Part shown: positions 16,931 through 28,884 of the stretch, piece by piece
Layout of the letters: every line of letters starts with the position of its first letter
Numbering within the stretch: the first letter of the stretch is position 1
Source of the DNA: Prosapia bicincta
Lineage: Eukaryota > Arthropoda > Insecta > Hemiptera > Cercopidae
Reading direction: 5' to 3'
Assembly (NCBI GenBank): GCA_036971475.1
Contig: JBAIZL010000005.1
Span: forward strand, 234,879,869 to 234,943,868
DNA length: 64,000 nt
Translations under genes and position numbers: made by a program
Notes under the pieces: model-generated
Told to the model about the DNA's origin: nothing
Databases searched by the model: none
Seen by the model: the letters and a program-made list of their open reading frames with translations, nothing else

Positions 16931-17175
16931 TTTTTTGGACTAGGAGACTGACAGACTTACCTTGGTAAGAGTCCACTCTGTAGTCTTGAAATAGAAACAC
17001 ATAAAAGCACTTAAACAATGATATATTTCAACCACACAGTGGTCTTTGTCTAAGATCATTGTTTAAGTGCTTTTATGTGTTTCTATTTCAAGACTACAGA
17101 GTGGACTCTTACCAAGGTAAGTCTGTCAGTCTCCTAGTCCAAAAAATCTAAATAATCTTTACCAACCAAAACTAA

Positions 17176-17261
<86 letters not shown>

Positions 17262-17326
17262 GGTTAGTATTGGCTGGTAAAGATTGTTTAGATTTTTTAG
17301 ACTAGTCTCCTAGTCCAAAAAATCTA

Positions 17327-17361
<35 letters not shown>

Positions 17362-17388
17362 TTGATATTTTACGTTATCCATTGTTTT
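16833..17388. repeat. (CT)n/(TA)n tracts with palindrome 16927-17150
   Basis: (CT)n followed by (TA)n, then the same palindrome family as at 7.2 kb: arms begin TAGATTTTTTGGACTAGG at 16927 and end at 17150. The loop is shorter (the arms meet near CTTTGTCTAAGATC). A second (TA)n runs from about 17180 to 17258, followed by a fragment of the arm (17262-17327) and more (TA)n. Loss of the inner arm removes the hammerhead-like core in this copy. Confidence 0.85.
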
Positions 17389-17404
17389 TCCGTTGCACTG
17401 ACTT

Positions 17405-17664
17405 TATGAAGTTAATATATTACTATTGTAAGTAATTTTATCCACCATTAAGTGCAATGATTTTACCTTGTGTGATGAGGCGCCTTTCGGTCACTTGACC
17501 ATTGTCGAATCACTGATTACTTTTTCTCAATTTTTCTGGTGTGGATGTTCGGTCCGTCGTGTTGGTAATTGTTGACGTCATACACGTTTCCTCTTGAGTC
17601 TTGTGTATAATGTTTTTGAATAGTATGTCTTCTGTATATGTTGTTTGTAGATTCATTAAATTGT
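17405..17664 (-). mobile_element. Inverted Penelope 3'-end fragment
   Basis: Same sequence as the inverted 3' end at 4010-4270 (reverse complement of about 5800-6059), cut off at TTCATTAAATTG and joined there to a palindrome-family arm. It shows recombination or template switching between two repeat families. Confidence 0.8.
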
Positions 17665-17759
17665 CTATTTCAAGACTACAGAGTGGACACTTACCAAGGT
17701 AAGTCTGTCAGTCTCCTAGTCCAAAAAATCTAAATAATCTTTACCAACCAAAACTAACC

Positions 17760-17811
<52 letters not shown>
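17665..17811. repeat. Single palindrome-family arm plus (TA)n
   Basis: TCTATTTCAAGACTACAGAG through AACTAACCTAA, identical in type to the right arm at 7.4-7.5 kb, then (TA)n to 17811. Confidence 0.85.
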
Positions 17812-17813
<2 letters not shown>

Positions 17814-19312
17814 AATGTCCTTTTATTATAATGAGTCTTTAATTCTCCAAAATGTATTATTTCAGAAATTTTCTTTAACAAAATTTCTCAGTTATTTAGT
17901 TCCAGGTAGGTTAGTAACTTTTCATATTTATTTTAAGAGAAATAAATATTCTAAAGCTTTCTTTTTAATAACAAGTTTAATGTATCATTTAAAACAATTT
18001 CTTAGCAATTATAAGATCTATTAATAAATTACAATTTTCTGTTCTTTTTTAAAAGTTTTATAAATTTGCTACAAGTGTCCTCTATTATAATGAGTCTTAT
18101 TACTCTAAATTCTATCTCTCTTTTGGCAGCAACAGTTTTTATTTGATTTAGTCTAAATTGATTTTAATTTTATTTTTAGCACAACCTCTCTTAATCTCGG
18201 GTTATCTGGTAGGTTTTAAATTTTGAATAATGAAAACTTTTTTGGCATTCTAAAGTACAAGAGCAAAAAAAATCTAAGCTACAATATCTTATAAATTATG
18301 TTACAAATTAATTTATTTCTATGTAAAATTGTCCCTTATTACTCTTTCTAAATGTTTTTCATAGTTTGATTTTATAATAAATTCACTGGTTTCTTTTTTT
18401 TTATAAATGTCTGATTGCAAAATTTCCAAAGTGTAGTAATGAATCTAGCCTAGATACTTAAGTGTTGTAGATTGTAGATTCAACTTTTCGGCCTTTATTA
18501 AAATATTTAATAAAATCTTTCTAAATAAATAGTTTCAATTAATTTTCTTGAAAGTATTTTGTACTGTTGATTGAATTCGAGACTAACACTCCCACACTAA
18601 GTTTAAATTCGTGAAATTTTATTGGGCAATTCTGAGGTACGTCTGTCTTGTTCGAGTAGGTTTGTACAACTGATGGGACGCCAAGCCAAGCATTTAAAAA
18701 TGGCTAAACGATCTATTTCCTTTTTTTATTGTTGTTACCGGCTTTACGGATGCTGTATTCACTGCCTTTGGTACATTTCATGTTCTTAATAACTGCATTT
18801 TAATTTCTTTGCAGGTAACTGCATTTAAATATTATTTTTTCCGACTGTGTGTTCAAACTATCAGCTGTTGTCTTCACAATGCGCGCGCACCGCACTGAAT
18901 ACGCCAGCCATCCTGTCCTGGTCAATTTGTGCAATCTAAAATGTTCTACCTTCTTAATACTTAAAGGCTTTTACGTTTTTTACATGGTTTTAGTGTTCTT
19001 TTCAAACTGTTACACATTAAATTGTTTCTATTATATTGTTTTTTTATAGTGGTTATTATTCTAAACTTGTGATTACATGTTACGATTTTGCCATGTGCAT
19101 TCTTCTTAATAACTTAGTTTAGGTTATGTTTACATTCTTTTTTTTCATAATTTGGTTATTTTATGGTTTCAATTTACTTACACATATTTATATTATATTG
19201 TACATAGTGTCTTTCCTACTTGCTATTCCAAAATGTTACAATATATATGATTGTTTGCATTTGTATGTGTACTTTTACTGATTTTTTCAAAGTAACATCC
19301 ATTTATATCCAG
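17812..19312. other. Last SPG7 intron, no gene recognised
   Basis: A repeated phrase TATTATAATGAGTCTT near 17823 and 18082, and CTCTTAATCTCGGGTTATCT near 18186, hint at old pogo-like ends. Nothing is assignable. The acceptor TATCCAG ends at 19312. Confidence 0.4.
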
Positions 19313-19471
19313 CTTGCAGAAACGTTAGTGAAAAAAGAGACATTAAATTATGACGATGTGGTGAACCTCATTGGGCCTCCTCCTCATGGAAAAAAACGAC
19401 TTATAGAACCAACAGAATTTGAAGCTTCTGTCAACCAACGTATTGAAGATAACAATTCTAATAATGTATAG
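19313..19471 (+). CDS. SPG7: SPG7 last exon and stop
   Basis: LAETLVKKETLNYDDVVNLI then GPPPHGKKRLIEPTEFEA, ending NNSNNV and TAG at 19469-19471. The phrase IGPPPHG is characteristic of paraplegin C-termini. This closes the open frame formed by the six exons; every visible junction uses GT-AG and keeps phase. Confidence 0.96.
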   Translation, partial: LAETLVKKETLNYDDVVNLIGPPPHGKKRLIEPTEFEASVNQRIEDNNSNNV

Positions 19472-19823
19472 TTTGTTTTAAATGAATGTGTAATTATAAG
19501 TAAAATTGTAAAAACAAATTAGTTCATTATATTTGTTATTTTATACCTATATAAAATGTGTTATTGTAAGCAATGTTTATGGTTTGTACTAAGTCTTTAT
19601 GGATTGTTACTGGAAGCTTAAACAATCAGCTTAAGTTAAAGATTGATATAGAATAAGAAAAAAGGTTATGTGCATGTACATGATACTGTTTGAAACTTGT
19701 TAGTGACTGATCAAATCTCATAGTTTTCTAGTATTTTTATTGACTATAATCGTAGTAATTTTTTTTACGTTTCAAGTGAATCATTTAAAAATTTGAAAAT
19801 GATTACTGTAAGTGGTAACATCA

Positions 19824-19829
19824 AATAAA
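19824..19829 (+). terminator. Candidate SPG7 polyadenylation signal
   Basis: AATAAA about 355 bp after the SPG7 stop, with TG/T-rich sequence near. It is the first canonical hexamer seen downstream of the stop. Confidence 0.5.
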
Positions 19830-21060
19830 ACTCTCCATTCTTTGAACAGGCAAATACCAGAAATTATTTATGACATTCATAAATGAGGCGTTGAGAAGAA
19901 AAGTTGTGTAAGTCAGGGCTAATTAGTTTTGAGATAATTAGAGCTTTGTTAGAACTTTAACTGCAAAAAACAGGTTGGAATAAAGTACAGTAGTTAAATG
20001 TTAATTATAGCTACCCATTTATATCATTAGTAATTTTTAGTTGGTTATTAATTTTTTTAAACAATTTTTAATTAAAACTTTTGACTTACACCACTTTTTT
20101 TCAAGAACATATGTATGAAAATGGAATTAAAAAAAAACAAAGTATTTTTAAAAAAAACTCGGTGTGTTTCACATAAGTATTAAATAATGCAAATTATTTT
20201 TTAAGCAAGAGAAACTCATTTATTTTCAATAGACTATTGAAATAAAAGTTTCAGATTATGACTGTCTGTGGATAATAGGTGTATCATTTACAAGTCGTTC
20301 TCCTGACAGCCCAGGCAACAAAATAAATTTCCTAAACAAAATAGTCTCGTTGTGTTACATATTTTTGGTGTCACCGACATCTCTGTAGATACGGAGAGAA
20401 AAACTTATGCACAGTGTGTCAGACCTATAATTTAAAGGACGGAATGAAGTATGTGGCCCAGTCTAGGACATGCGAAGGAAGGGGGGACTGATGTTTTTAC
20501 AGCCGATAATCACCTTCCCCCCATGGAAGAACACCATCGGTATCTTAAAAACAAAATTATACCGCACATATGAGAGCACATATACTCTTGGTATTCATGC
20601 TATGTTAGAACACCACCCATCTCCTGTTATACCGATGACTAGTCACTCTAATCACTAACGCTGTTCGTCCCTAAACCGGAATACTGCCGCTATCATTGTC
20701 AGATACGATGGCATCAGGCTGTTTCAGCCCTCTGACTGTTTGTGAAGGCCTTGTCTAACTGACCGGACAAATCCCCAAGCTAAAGGCTGAGTCTTTAGAA
20801 ATCGCAGCGTGGTAACTGTACTACTGAGTACAATACCTCTCTTGGTACCAAAGTCGTCTACAGACGATTCCTAGTCCTGACATGGAACTCCCTGAAGGGC
20901 GACCAATAATACGCACGGCACCCGGAGCAGTAACCAGGTTATTTGCGACGACCACCAGCGCCTTAAAAGCTTGCTAGAGCATTAATCTGCTGTGATAATC
21001 ACAGGTCATCGAGGATTACCAGTCAGCGATGATCTCCAGTTAGTAATGATCTCCGGTCGG
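19830..21060. other. Intergenic, then GC-richer block of unknown origin
   Basis: From about 20430 the base composition rises sharply compared with SPG7 introns. It continues into the R2-like LINE, so it may be that element's 5' region. Its only open frame (20470-20658) has no domain. No rRNA gene sequence is recognisable. Confidence 0.4.
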
Positions 21061-21159
21061 CGATCATACCTTGAAGGCTCCTGTCGTCTCCTTCCCTAGG
21101 TTGATCTCCCACCAGGACTTTCTCCAGTTAATGAAGAATTTTGCAGCTAGTTTTAGTGT

Positions 21160-22137
21160 AGTGTTAGTGATTGTGTTGTGGGTAATGATTATGATAGGGT
21201 AGGTTGTCCAGCTGCACGTGATGTCGGTTTGGTAATTGGGGATCAAGCTACACCTGAAATAGATTCTGTTTTAGAGGGGGGATGGCCTCTGGAGCCATTG
21301 GTGATCGCCAATGATCAACAGCTTGCCTCGTTGGACAAGGTTAGTGGGGTGATTACTTTTACTGAATTTGAGTGTGTGGTGAATGAATGGACGGCTGTTG
21401 TTGCTGCTCATGGCAGAATGCTGACCCTGATTGGGTGGTGATGGCAGCCATCATGAATCATTGTCTGAATGAGCAGAAGACTCCCTTGGCCTGGAAAGTG
21501 TCTAATAATGTGCCGGTGCAGAAGAAAGGTGATCCAGGTGACTTAGACAACTGGCGGCCGTTGACCCTGGCCAGTTGTATATCAAAAGTGTATTTTGGTG
21601 TTTTAGGTGACAGACTGGGTAGGGTGGTGGCTGCCACTTCTCGTCTGTCATGGGCCCAAAAGGGCTTTATGGAGCACGAGGGGTGCCTGGAACACAATTT
21701 CGTGGTCCAGTCTGTTATCGACAATGCTAGGTGAAGGAGTAAGTGAGTAGTTGTTGCGTGGCTGCCCTTAACTTTAATGCTCGAAAATGTGCCAGTCTGG
21801 ACGTTGACTCCCATGTAAAACGAAAAGTTCCTGATATGGTGTTTTGTACCTATAATATAGAAATAGTGACCTTGCTAGAAGGTGAAGAGTACAGCCACCT
21901 GGGTGTCCCAACTGTCTTCAAGATCAGCCAAACCACGGTAGAGAGTATAAACGAAATGATCTGCGACTTAAAAGCAGTCGATCAGAGCCTGCTTGCATCC
22001 TGGCAAATGTTAGAGGCAGTCAGGATGTTCATCTTGCCACGTTTGGAGTTTATACTCAGGTGTGCCAGGATGGAAAAGGGCTAATTGACAAAACTGGACA
22101 AGGCGGTGAGGCCTATGGCCAAGTCATGGATGTACCT
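21160..22137 (+). pseudogene. R2-type LINE, N-terminal and RT portion (copy 1)
   Basis: An N-terminal piece (DQATPEIDSVLEGGWPLEPL) is fused by internal deletion to the RT fingers: PVQKKGDPGDLDNWRPLTLA and AQKGFMEHEGCLEHNFVVQS. The palm with the catalytic Asp pair is missing. The text resumes as FNARKCASLDV, EGEEYSHLGVPTVFK and ILPRLEFILRCARMEKG, the thumb region. The phrasing is that of R2/R4-like site-specific LINEs with a restriction-like endonuclease. The reading continues across a solo LTR at 22138. Homologous to copy 2 at 25 kb. R2 elements normally sit in 28S rRNA genes; no such target is visible here. Confidence 0.8.
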
Positions 22138-23268
22138 TGTAACGTACTAGCCCTTTTACATCGGGGGTAAGTATTACTTTATTTGAAATGTGTTATTATT
22201 AATTGTTTATTACCAACATAATTAATTACTTACCAGGGCTTCTAGTTCTCCATTACAGCACAGGCATAATAATATCTCTCTGTAAACTGTCTTCTGATCT
22301 TGAAGGTAGAACTAGGTTACTTGTGAAATAAGAATTGAAAATTTTAAAATACAAAGTTAAACAATTTATTAATCAATGACAAATTACAAAAGAACAAATG
22401 ACACCAATGTGTCGAGTAATTAACCTTTAATTACTGCTAACTATTCGATACATATTTTAATTACTTATTAACTTTTCAAATTTACATATATCGAGAAGGT
22501 AGTAACTTAAGTTTTCCCATTTAATTTTAGAAATGAATATTCAAAGGCGATTTCTACCGCTCATGTGTTAATCTTTTATCATTTTAAATTCAACTTAGTT
22601 AACATTAAAACACATTTTCTTTATTATTATCTAAAACGTACCTGGTTGTGCACATTACTTGTTAAACACTATAACACATACCATTAAACATTGCCCATGG
22701 ATTTTGTACACTAATCACTGCACATAGCTCCTGGAATCAGCGCTCTTATACAAAAATGATATAAACTTTTACTTATTTGGAACATATAAATAATCGCTTC
22801 TGACTTTTTCTTTAGTTGCGTTAATAAAATTTGGTACCGGGCTTGACATCTTAAATTTTGAATACTGGAAGCTTACTAATTTTTAAGTTATGTCCGAAAA
22901 TGCCATTACGTCCGTCTCGTTCAAAGACTTTTAGAGAAGTGGGGTCGTTGCAAGGACGCGCTAACTGAAATTTTCAAACAAACTCCCACCCTTACTTATT
23001 ATTTTGAATTTTTTGATTGGTGCTTCGGATCAGGCGATATCAGACCATGTTAATGCCACATGGCGTGATATGCTTATTACCCTAAGTTACTAACTTGCAC
23101 GATATTTTTCTATTTCGCCCGCTAGGAGTGCTCACCACCTACGCTAGATTCACAATGTGCACCAATAAAACAAAAATTTTCTTTTATATTGGGACGATAT
23201 AATTATTAAATAAAAATTAAATATATAAATGAATTTATATGTAACACCTTATTTTTAGGAGTGTTACA
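22138..23268. mobile_element. Solo LTR, 1131 bp
   Basis: Starts TGTAACGTAC and ends GTGTTACA, so the termini are inverted TGTAAC/GTTACA. It is flanked by ACCT on both sides (22134-22137 and 23269-23272). Removing it and one ACCT rejoins the R2-like frame exactly: MYL then PCRSNAGLNYLDPLKGGADL. No internal retroelement genes exist, so it is a solo LTR left by recombination. It probably belongs to a Ty3/Gypsy or BEL/Pao family; the 4-bp duplication does not decide. Confidence 0.85.
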
Positions 23269-24087
23269 ACCTGCCTTGCCGATCAAATGCGGGGCTCAAT
23301 TATTTGGATCCGTTAAAGGGGGGAGCTGATCTCCTTCCCCTTGCGGACCAGGTTGACGTGGCGGCCGTCGTTTGTGCCTTCCAACTGGTCACCCATCAAG
23401 GAGCTAGTTGTGAAGGACTTGGCGTAGTCCATTTTGGGCGGTGTATTCCGTGTGTGAATCGGGCAGCAATTCACCAAGGAAGACCTTGCTGGTTACTTGT
23501 CAGGGAGACTTGATGGGCAGTTCGGGAGACATGGTGGGGATATTAAGGTAGTCTGGACTGTCGCAAGGAATGCTGCGCAACGGCTGTAGCATCGGATTTG
23601 GGTCGCGGGGTGTTGGAGCTCGGTGTTGCCAGAGTTTCAAGTTATTGTACCGGCACCCGATGCTCCTATAGATCCTGTTGTCATTCCAGAGAAAGCACGC
23701 CAGGTTCTCACGAGAAGACTATGAGCGGCTGTTAGGTCTGGATACCGTCAAAGATTGTTAGGGAAGGAAGACCAATCGAACGTAGTTGGTTTTATTTGCA
23801 CTCGTCTTCACTGTCTCAGGCACAGGATGGCCTCGCAGGTTCGCAACGATGCAATTTTAAATTATTTGTCAAAGGCGGTACCTTGGTTTACCGGTGATGT
23901 TAGTGTGAATCAAATGGTACCAGGTGTGAATTCTAGTTTGAGGTCAGACCTGTTGGTGATGAATGAGGGGACTAAGGAAATCTCAATTGTCGATGTAGTT
24001 GTTCCCTTTGAAAACCGCTACCAAGCTCTGGTTAAAGCAAGAGCAAATAAAATTCTTAAATATTTACAACTGGCTGAGGTGCTCTAG
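23269..24087 (+). pseudogene. R2-type LINE, C-terminal portion (copy 1)
   Basis: Continues copy 1 after the solo LTR: GGADLLPLADQVDVAAVVCA, FQLVTHQ. Then, with stops and shifts, it reads SLRSDLLVMNEGTKEISIVD and VVVPFENRYQALVKARANKI, ending at TAG 24085-24087. The VPFEN block belongs to the C-terminal endonuclease region of R2-like elements. About 160 bp of similar-composition sequence follows as likely 3' UTR. Confidence 0.8.
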
Positions 24088-24254
24088 GTTCCTGGGACAA
24101 ACATAATGAGGAGCTCCTCGTTACGCCATTAAATGGTCCTGGAATATTTATGTAACTCACATCACCGGTCAGCAATAATAGTAGCAACTGGGCTCCTGGA
24201 CTCATTTTGATTTGCCTTTGGAAGGGGTGCACTAGCCACATCACATTTAGACTT

Positions 24255-24945
24255 AGTATTTTTTTTATAGGGACTGTGAATTGGATGTTATAATGTTGTG
24301 TAGAACTTTATATTTGTTGTAAATTATTATGTTTCTTATGAGCTCAAAAAACTTTCTTTAAATCTGCACCTTGTTAAAATTTATTTTAAAGAATTATATG
24401 TCTGTATAAACTATTGTTGATAATATATGGCTTTTAAATCTGCTCTTATCAGCTTAACGTCTTTAAGCTGTGTTTTGGTTCTAAATTCGCCGGGACTGAA
24501 TTTTTGTTTATATTATGAATCTACGCTACAAATGGCAACAGTATTTGGCCAAGACTGTGACGTTTAGTTAGTTTTATTTATTAATTTTTGTATTGTGCAA
24601 TCTACAAGGCTGCTAAGTCAACATCTTTGTTATATCTTGTTTTGCCCACCTATTAAGCATTAAAGCATTGAACAAAAAAGGAATTTAATGAACATTTATG
24701 TGCTTGATAAAGACTTTAAATCAGTGCAATTAAATATCTGAAATGTGTAATGAGACCTTTTTTTATGCAGTGTAATTATTTCTGGCCATTATTTTTAAAA
24801 CTTTTTTTAGACATTTTTATGGAACGCTATTATTTTTAAGAATTATTACATCATATATTTTAATTTATTTTAGCTGTTATTAATAACTGTTTTACCTCCT
24901 GGTGTTTTTTTAGACATTGTTGTTTTATTTTGGATATTGCTATAT
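24255..24945. other. AT-rich spacer
   Basis: Nothing recognised between the two R2-like copies. Confidence 0.4.
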
Positions 24946-24949
24946 GCAA

Positions 24950-26705
24950 CGGTCTTACGACGGGCAATTGCCTTATGACGGTCTTGCCAGGTATGTGAAG
25001 ACCACTCATAAAGCGAGTATTCAGCTATAGTGCCGCATTTGTCTTACGTCAGACTACTAAGACGACAAAACAATGAAGACTTACATCAGGGCAGTTCACT
25101 CTGGTCCTGATGCTTCTGCAAAAGTCAACGTCCCAGGCGCTGCCGCTTCGACTGTCAGCATGGGTGCGTCTCAAGACGGGTCTTTCCAGGGAAAGGTTGT
25201 TCCCGCTCTTCATGTGGTAGATCTGCTGTCTGGCGGTGTTGTTCCTGGTCCCAGTCTTCTGTCAACAATGAGTCCACTACCACCATGCCGTCCAAGACAT
25301 ATAGCTTTAGTAAGAGTTATAGTTGAGCTTGTGAGAGGGTTTTGAGGACTAGCGGGGAGGGAAGTCCAGCTGCAAGTGCAGACAACACGTTAAATAGGGA
25401 TTGAGCTACCCTGAACCTGGACCCTGTTGAAGAGGGGAGAGTGGCTCTGCAGCCAGAGCCACAGGTTACTGTCAACGACAAGCAGCTTGCCTGGATAGGT
25501 AAGCTCAGCCATGTGGTAACCTTCGAAGGCTCTGAGAAAGTGGTGAGCGAGTGGAGAGCTACTGTCGCTGGCTCGGGGGTCGGCTCTGAGCCTTCATAAG
25601 GTCGACGTGCGGGTTGTCATGGTCGTCCTGTTAAAGGCGGTCGGGACGGCGCTCGTTGTCTTCCCAATGAGCACGGCCTCATTATCCTGTTCACGAATTC
25701 TGAAGATCAACAGGAGGAAGGCAGTGCGGGAGGTGTTCAGAGGTGTTGACCTGTTCGGTAAAGTGAAGGTGGGTGAGGTTGGAGACCACTTTCGGGCTCA
25801 GTTCTCTAGGAGTAATTACTTCTGTAAGTGGCTCAGGAGGAGGTTGGAGATTCGCTTTGCCTCGGTGCTGTCAGCATGACGAACAACCTCCTGCAAGAAA
25901 TCGACATGCAGAAGATTGGCAAACGTCTGGAGAGAATACCGCAGGACCAGATGGAGTGTCATACAGCGAGTGGCGAAAGGCTGACCACGTGTGTGTTGTG
26001 ATGGCGGTTGTAATGAATCGGTGTGTGATAGAAAAGCGTATCCCTTTTTCTTGTAAAGAAGGGAATGCTGTTTTAATACATAAAAAAGGGGATCCAGGAG
26101 GCCTTGGCAATTGGCGGTCCTTAATGTTGGTCAGTTGCATCACTAAGGTCTATTTGGGTGTCCTAGGTGACAGGCTTGGTAGGTGAGTGGCGGCCACTTC
26201 TCGTCTCTCAAATGCCCAAAAGGACTTTACGGGCACGAGGGGTGCCTAGAGCATAATTTCGTCGTGCAGTCTGTCATCGATGATGCTAGACAGAGGAACA
26301 AGTGAACCGATATTGCGAGGCTTGACCTCTCAAACGCGTTTGGCTTGATACCACACGGATATTTAGAAAATGCTCTCCTTCTGCAGCAGGTACCTGGTGC
26401 ACTGGTGGATATAGTTTTAGTAATGTACAACAACGTGTGCACCAGGATTAGGACACAGCAGGGCTATATGAGGCAAATACCCTTGGAGGCTGCGGTATAG
26501 CAAGGAGACCCGTTGAATCCCATCTTGTTCAACCTTGCTATCGAGCCGGTAGTAAAGGCGACTCATCAGGCCATAACTTCTCGGTTTTGCCCTATGCTGA
26601 GGACATAGCCTTCATCTTTCTTGGTGTGAGGAGATGTGCCAACTGCTCGCGGCCACTGATGAGGCTGCGTCATGGGCTGGCCTGAATTTTATGTTGACCT
26701 GAGCA
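24950..26705 (+). pseudogene. R2-type LINE copy 2, 3'-truncated
   Basis: Same family as copy 1. A 5' leader and an ATG at 25073 (MKTYIRAVHSGPDASAK) precede a broken N-terminal region. RT fingers read HKKGDPGGLGNWRSLMLVSC and VYLGVLGDRLGR. The palm continues, after a frameshift, as EHNFVVQSVIDDAR, ARLDLSNAFGLIPHGYLENA and a QGDPLNPILFNLAIE block preceded by a stop. The catalytic motif reads YAED (about 26591) instead of YADD. Similarity stops near 26705. It retains the palm that copy 1 lacks, while copy 1 retains the C-terminus that copy 2 lacks. Confidence 0.8.
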
Positions 26706-28130
26706 TTACACATGATTTATCATTTAGTTATCTTCACCATCCTTCATTCCTACTATTTTAAACTTTGAAGTACAGGTATAAAAGAAAATATCTAGTATTG
26801 GAAAAACTTTGACTGGTTTCCAATATTTTGCTTAGTTTATGACAGTTAGATTATAAAATATCTGAGAATATAATTATAAATATAGATTATAGGACTATCT
26901 ATCCTATAAAGTGTAGTGCTCTTTATATTTTTATTGTTATAACATTAGTCTCGGTTATAACATTAGCCTTGTTATAATAATTAAGATAGGCTACTCTGGA
27001 AGGATACTCCAAAAGTTGTCAATAAAACAGGTAAATTGATTAAATACTATATGGCTCTAATGAGTCCTGAATTTATTTAAAGAAATAAACATGAAAAATA
27101 AAATTACAATTTACTATTTTAATGATAATTTATACTACAATTTATAACTCAGTATGCTGCCTGTTACAGCATTATATCTTTTGATGATAGTTAGAAAATA
27201 GAAATAATCAAAACACTTCTCACAGAAAGCAATCCCTCAGAATTGTGAGTATGAAAATTGCCATACCAATGTTACACAGAATCAAAAAACCTTAAAACCA
27301 GACAGTTTAATCAGCCTTCCTGCTGACAAATATTATTATTGTTTGTTTTCTTCGATAATGTTTTAGTTACAGGCAGCTTATCATCAAGCTAAGTCTTCCA
27401 CTATTCTATGTAATCCTAATGACATACAATTATGAATAATTTTACATAGATCATTAGTTAATTAAATACAAACTAACCATGAGTCATCGTCTTATATTCC
27501 AAGCAACATTACTCAAGGCACAGATCTTTCAATCCAGTTTAATGTACCGTTACTTAGGATATGGTTTCTTTATCATGAAGGAAACAACTTTTATTTGTTT
27601 GATTTTTTATTTAATGTAAAATATCAAGAACACAGTACATATATTACAATAAAAATATTGGAAGAAACCTAAATGTTTCCAATATTTATATTGCTAAAAT
27701 TTAAATTTTTAGATTATTTTTTGTATATATACTCACACCTACCAATAGCACAATATATTAATGTGTAACATTAGCCCAAGTTGAAGATGTAAACAAATTA
27801 TATAGGAAGAGTACTAGTTTCAATAAAACAAATTTCACGCCAATTTGAATTTTCTCATTTGCCTTGCCGGTCCTTTATTATTTCAACAAAAGCAGGCCTT
27901 TCTGGATTTAGGTTTTCCACTAATTTTGTAACAATAACCAGATTCAGTTGCTGTATGTTTCTGTGTTTCTGCAATTGCAATAAATAAGTATATATATATA
28001 GAGAGAGAGAGATCATAAAGGTATCCATTTAAAAAATGCACAAGACAGTTTGGACAGTTTCAGTATGGTACATTAGATTAATATAAGACGGTTTGTTGTT
28101 TAATGTTGTTTATGATATGTTTTTGTTCTA
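26706..28130. other. AT-rich intergenic sequence, nothing recognised
   Basis: No coding domain. A short (TA)n/(GA)n run lies at about 27989-28012. Confidence 0.4.
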
Positions 28131-28134
28131 AATT

Positions 28135-28400
28135 GTGTATGAATATTTCTATTTTGTTCACATAATAAACAAAGAACAAAAAATCTTACACAAATTAAAC
28201 CACAAGCACCAACACTCAACGCCTCACCTGAAATACACAAAAAAGATATACCAATACACCCACAATTAAATAACACTTCAGCACAAAATCGCAAAACACC
28301 TCGACAAAATAGTAAGAAAAAAATTTCACATTTCATAACCACACCAGCCTAAAAAAAACAACATAGATCATACACAAAAAATGTTTAAACACACACCCCA
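28135..28400 (+). pseudogene. Penelope RT finger fragment
   Basis: On the + strand, mixed frames give PEIHKKDIPIHPQLN, resembling the Penelope RT block PKIHKKDIPIRPIIN, followed by text like IAKHLDKIVRKKF and a diverged NNIDHTQK. It is a short, heavily decayed fragment at the start of the Penelope cluster. Confidence 0.6.
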
Positions 28401-28487
28401 TAACTCTACATAGCATCATTGGTTTGGTCTGAAAATATTAATAGTAATAATATTAGTACACTGTGTATAACAAGTAATTAAATTAAT

Positions 28488-28672
28488 CACTAAACACTTT
28501 TAAATGTTTATAAACTTGCCTATAGTAGCACTTACTTATGTTTGTTGAGGATGGCCGTTTCGGGATTACGGTCTGAGTTGACAATGGGACACATCTCCCG
28601 AAACGGCATCCTCAACAAACATAAGCAAGTGCTACTATAGACAAATTTATAAACATTTAAAAGTGTTTAGTG
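28488..28672. repeat. Palindrome 1 of Penelope cluster
   Basis: Inverted repeat from CACTAAACACTTTTAAATG to its complement, arms about 78 bp with few mismatches, loop about 30 bp. The arms contain GCCTATAGTAGCACTTACTT and a CCCGAAACGG element. Single arms of the same family occur at 33.7 and 57.05 kb. The downstream phrase TAGCTCACTTGAAGATGG also recurs at 34.5 and 57.1 kb. Confidence 0.85.
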
Positions 28673-28782
28673 AAAACAGTAGCTCACTTGAAGATGGAAT
28701 CAACAAATAATATATTAATCACTTAAACAATAGTTTACGACTATCTGAATTTTAAATTTTGTAAATTTGTTAAAACTTACTG

Positions 28783-28828
28783 AGACAGAACTTTTTTGAT
28801 CGCTATGTAGCGATCTTCATCAGTGTCT
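28783..28828 (-). ncRNA. Hammerhead-ribozyme-like motif, minus strand
   Basis: On the minus strand: AGACA, CTGATGA, A, stem II GATCGCT/AGCGATC with loop ACAT, then AAA (for GAA), AAAGTT (for AACGTT), C, and TGTCT pairing fully with AGACA as a 5-bp stem I. The catalytic core CTGATGA is intact, but G12 is A. One base sits between the core and stem II, which the textbook hammerhead lacks. Confidence 0.65.
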
Positions 28829-28839
28829 TGACAGTGGAT

Positions 28840-28884
28840 GACACTTATGAAGATCGCCACATAGCGATCGAAAACGTTCTGTCT
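28840..28884 (+). ncRNA. Hammerhead-ribozyme-like motif, plus strand
   Basis: GACA, CTTATGA (canonical CTGATGA, with G5 changed), A, stem II GATCGCC/AGCGATC with loop ACAT, GAA, palindrome AACGTT, C, then TGTC pairing with GACA. GAAA and the downstream half are perfect here, while the mirror copy has the intact CTGATGA, so each copy carries a different core lesion. Confidence 0.65.

Noticed and set aside
20430..21060. rRNA-derived sequence flanking the R2-like element
   Set aside because: The GC rise suggested it, but no stretch could be recognised as 28S, 18S or 5S.
21458..21814. 118-codon minus-strand frame
   Set aside because: Antisense to the R2-like RT text, which shows clear conserved blocks on the plus strand.
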